Positions 14,323-14,607 of a stretch of 14,607 bases of DNA are shown here, piece after piece. Location: NCBI GenBank assembly GCA_900548565.1, contig URKV01000035.1, forward strand, positions 1 through 14,607. The letters run 5' to 3'. A program made the position numbers and the translations under genes. The stretch comes from an uncultured Collinsella sp. Lineage in GTDB: Bacteria; Actinomycetota; Coriobacteriia; Coriobacteriales; Coriobacteriaceae. The stretch's first letter is position 1, and the number at the start of each line of letters is the position of its first letter. The notes under the pieces are model-generated. The model was not told where the DNA came from. It searched no databases and saw only the letters and a list, made by a program, of their open reading frames with translations.

Positions 14323-14607
14323 ATGGAGCTCACGGACCGCTCTGGTTACTTTGCGGGCCCCGGTATGCTCGGCGGCTCCTTTGGCGATGCCTCGCGCGCA
14401 AGCGACGAGGCCGCCGAGGGCGTCGCCGACCCCTGCCTGGGCCATGCGCCCGACCAGGTGGTCTTCTATGAGCTCACGCGTAAGTTTGTGGAGACCGAGG
14501 AAGACGTTCCCCAGGAGGCCTGCGATGTGCTGTACTACACGCTCGCCGTGGGCCACCACACCGGCGTGCTCGATTGCTTTGAGCCGCGCCTGTCGGTGCC
14601 GGTGGAT
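14323..14607 (+). CDS. hyfJ: HycH/HyfJ-family hydrogenase maturation protein, N-terminal part
   Basis: Ninety-five codons are present and the frame is still open at the window edge. Residues 45-92 (DQVVFYELTRKFVE, then DVLYYTLAVGHHTGVLDC) closely follow the start of E. coli HycH (VVFSQLSRKFIDE, then QVVYYSLAIGHHLGVIDC). HycH/HyfJ proteins are needed for formate hydrogenlyase maturation and are thought to act on the large-subunit precursor. Compared with HycH this protein has about 42 extra residues at the N-terminus, rich in Gly, Ala, Ser and Asp. The start at 14323 is supported by GGAGGT (14311-14316) 6 bases upstream and by abutting the hyfI stop, so the extension looks real. It completes the hyfA-J order of E. 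coli. Confidence 0.88.
   Translation, partial: MELTDRSGYFAGPGMLGGSFGDASRASDEAAEGVADPCLGHAPDQVVFYELTRKFVETEEDVPQEACDVLYYTLAVGHHTGVLDCFEPRLSVPVD

Overview
The window carries a formate hydrogenlyase (FHL) locus of the FHL-2/Hyf type, read left to right on the + strand, preceded by a divergent toxin-antitoxin pair. The first 49 bases are not genomic: they match an Illumina/Nextera i5 adapter ending in the 19-bp Tn5 mosaic end, so genomic sequence starts at base 50. High GC (about 60% by eye, strongly C/G-ending codons), Shine-Dalgarno starts, a selenocysteine formate dehydrogenase and a group 4a-type [NiFe]-hydrogenase suggest an anaerobic fermenter. Codon style and gene content make a gut actinobacterium of the class Coriobacteriia (Collinsella or a relative) my best guess. 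That is an inference; there is no rRNA or other marker in the window.

Layout: (1) 50-450, minus strand: a ribbon-helix-helix RelB/DinJ-type antitoxin and the first 28 codons of an overlapping PIN-domain toxin cut off by the adapter. (2) 451-877: an AT-richer intergenic region with a repeated inverted motif AATAC-N4-GTATT (one copy extended to perfect 11-bp arms), a possible promoter and a structured leader with competing stems. (3) 878-1396: a HydN-like four-cluster ferredoxin. (4) 1472-3694: fdhF, a 740-residue formate dehydrogenase H in which the in-frame TGA at 1889-1891 is selenocysteine 140, followed by a SECIS-like hairpin. (5) 3716-3758: a strong GC hairpin with a weak T run. (6) 3773-14607: a tight run hyfA-B-C-D-E-F-G-H-I and the start of hyfJ (hycH family), with spacings from an 8-base overlap to 15 bases.

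The genes make one assembly. FdhF oxidises formate to CO2 at a Mo/Sec centre. Electrons pass through the ferredoxin-like HydN/HyfA proteins and HyfH to the HyfG-HyfI [NiFe] catalytic pair, which reduces protons to H2. HyfB, HyfC, HyfD, HyfE and HyfF form the membrane arm. Three antiporter-like subunits (HyfB, HyfD, HyfF) keep the Glu/Lys residues used for ion translocation in complex I relatives, so an ion-pumping FHL is plausible. Hydrogenase maturation proteins (Hyp, HycI protease), the Sec machinery, Mo-cofactor genes, a formate channel and any dedicated regulator are not in this window.
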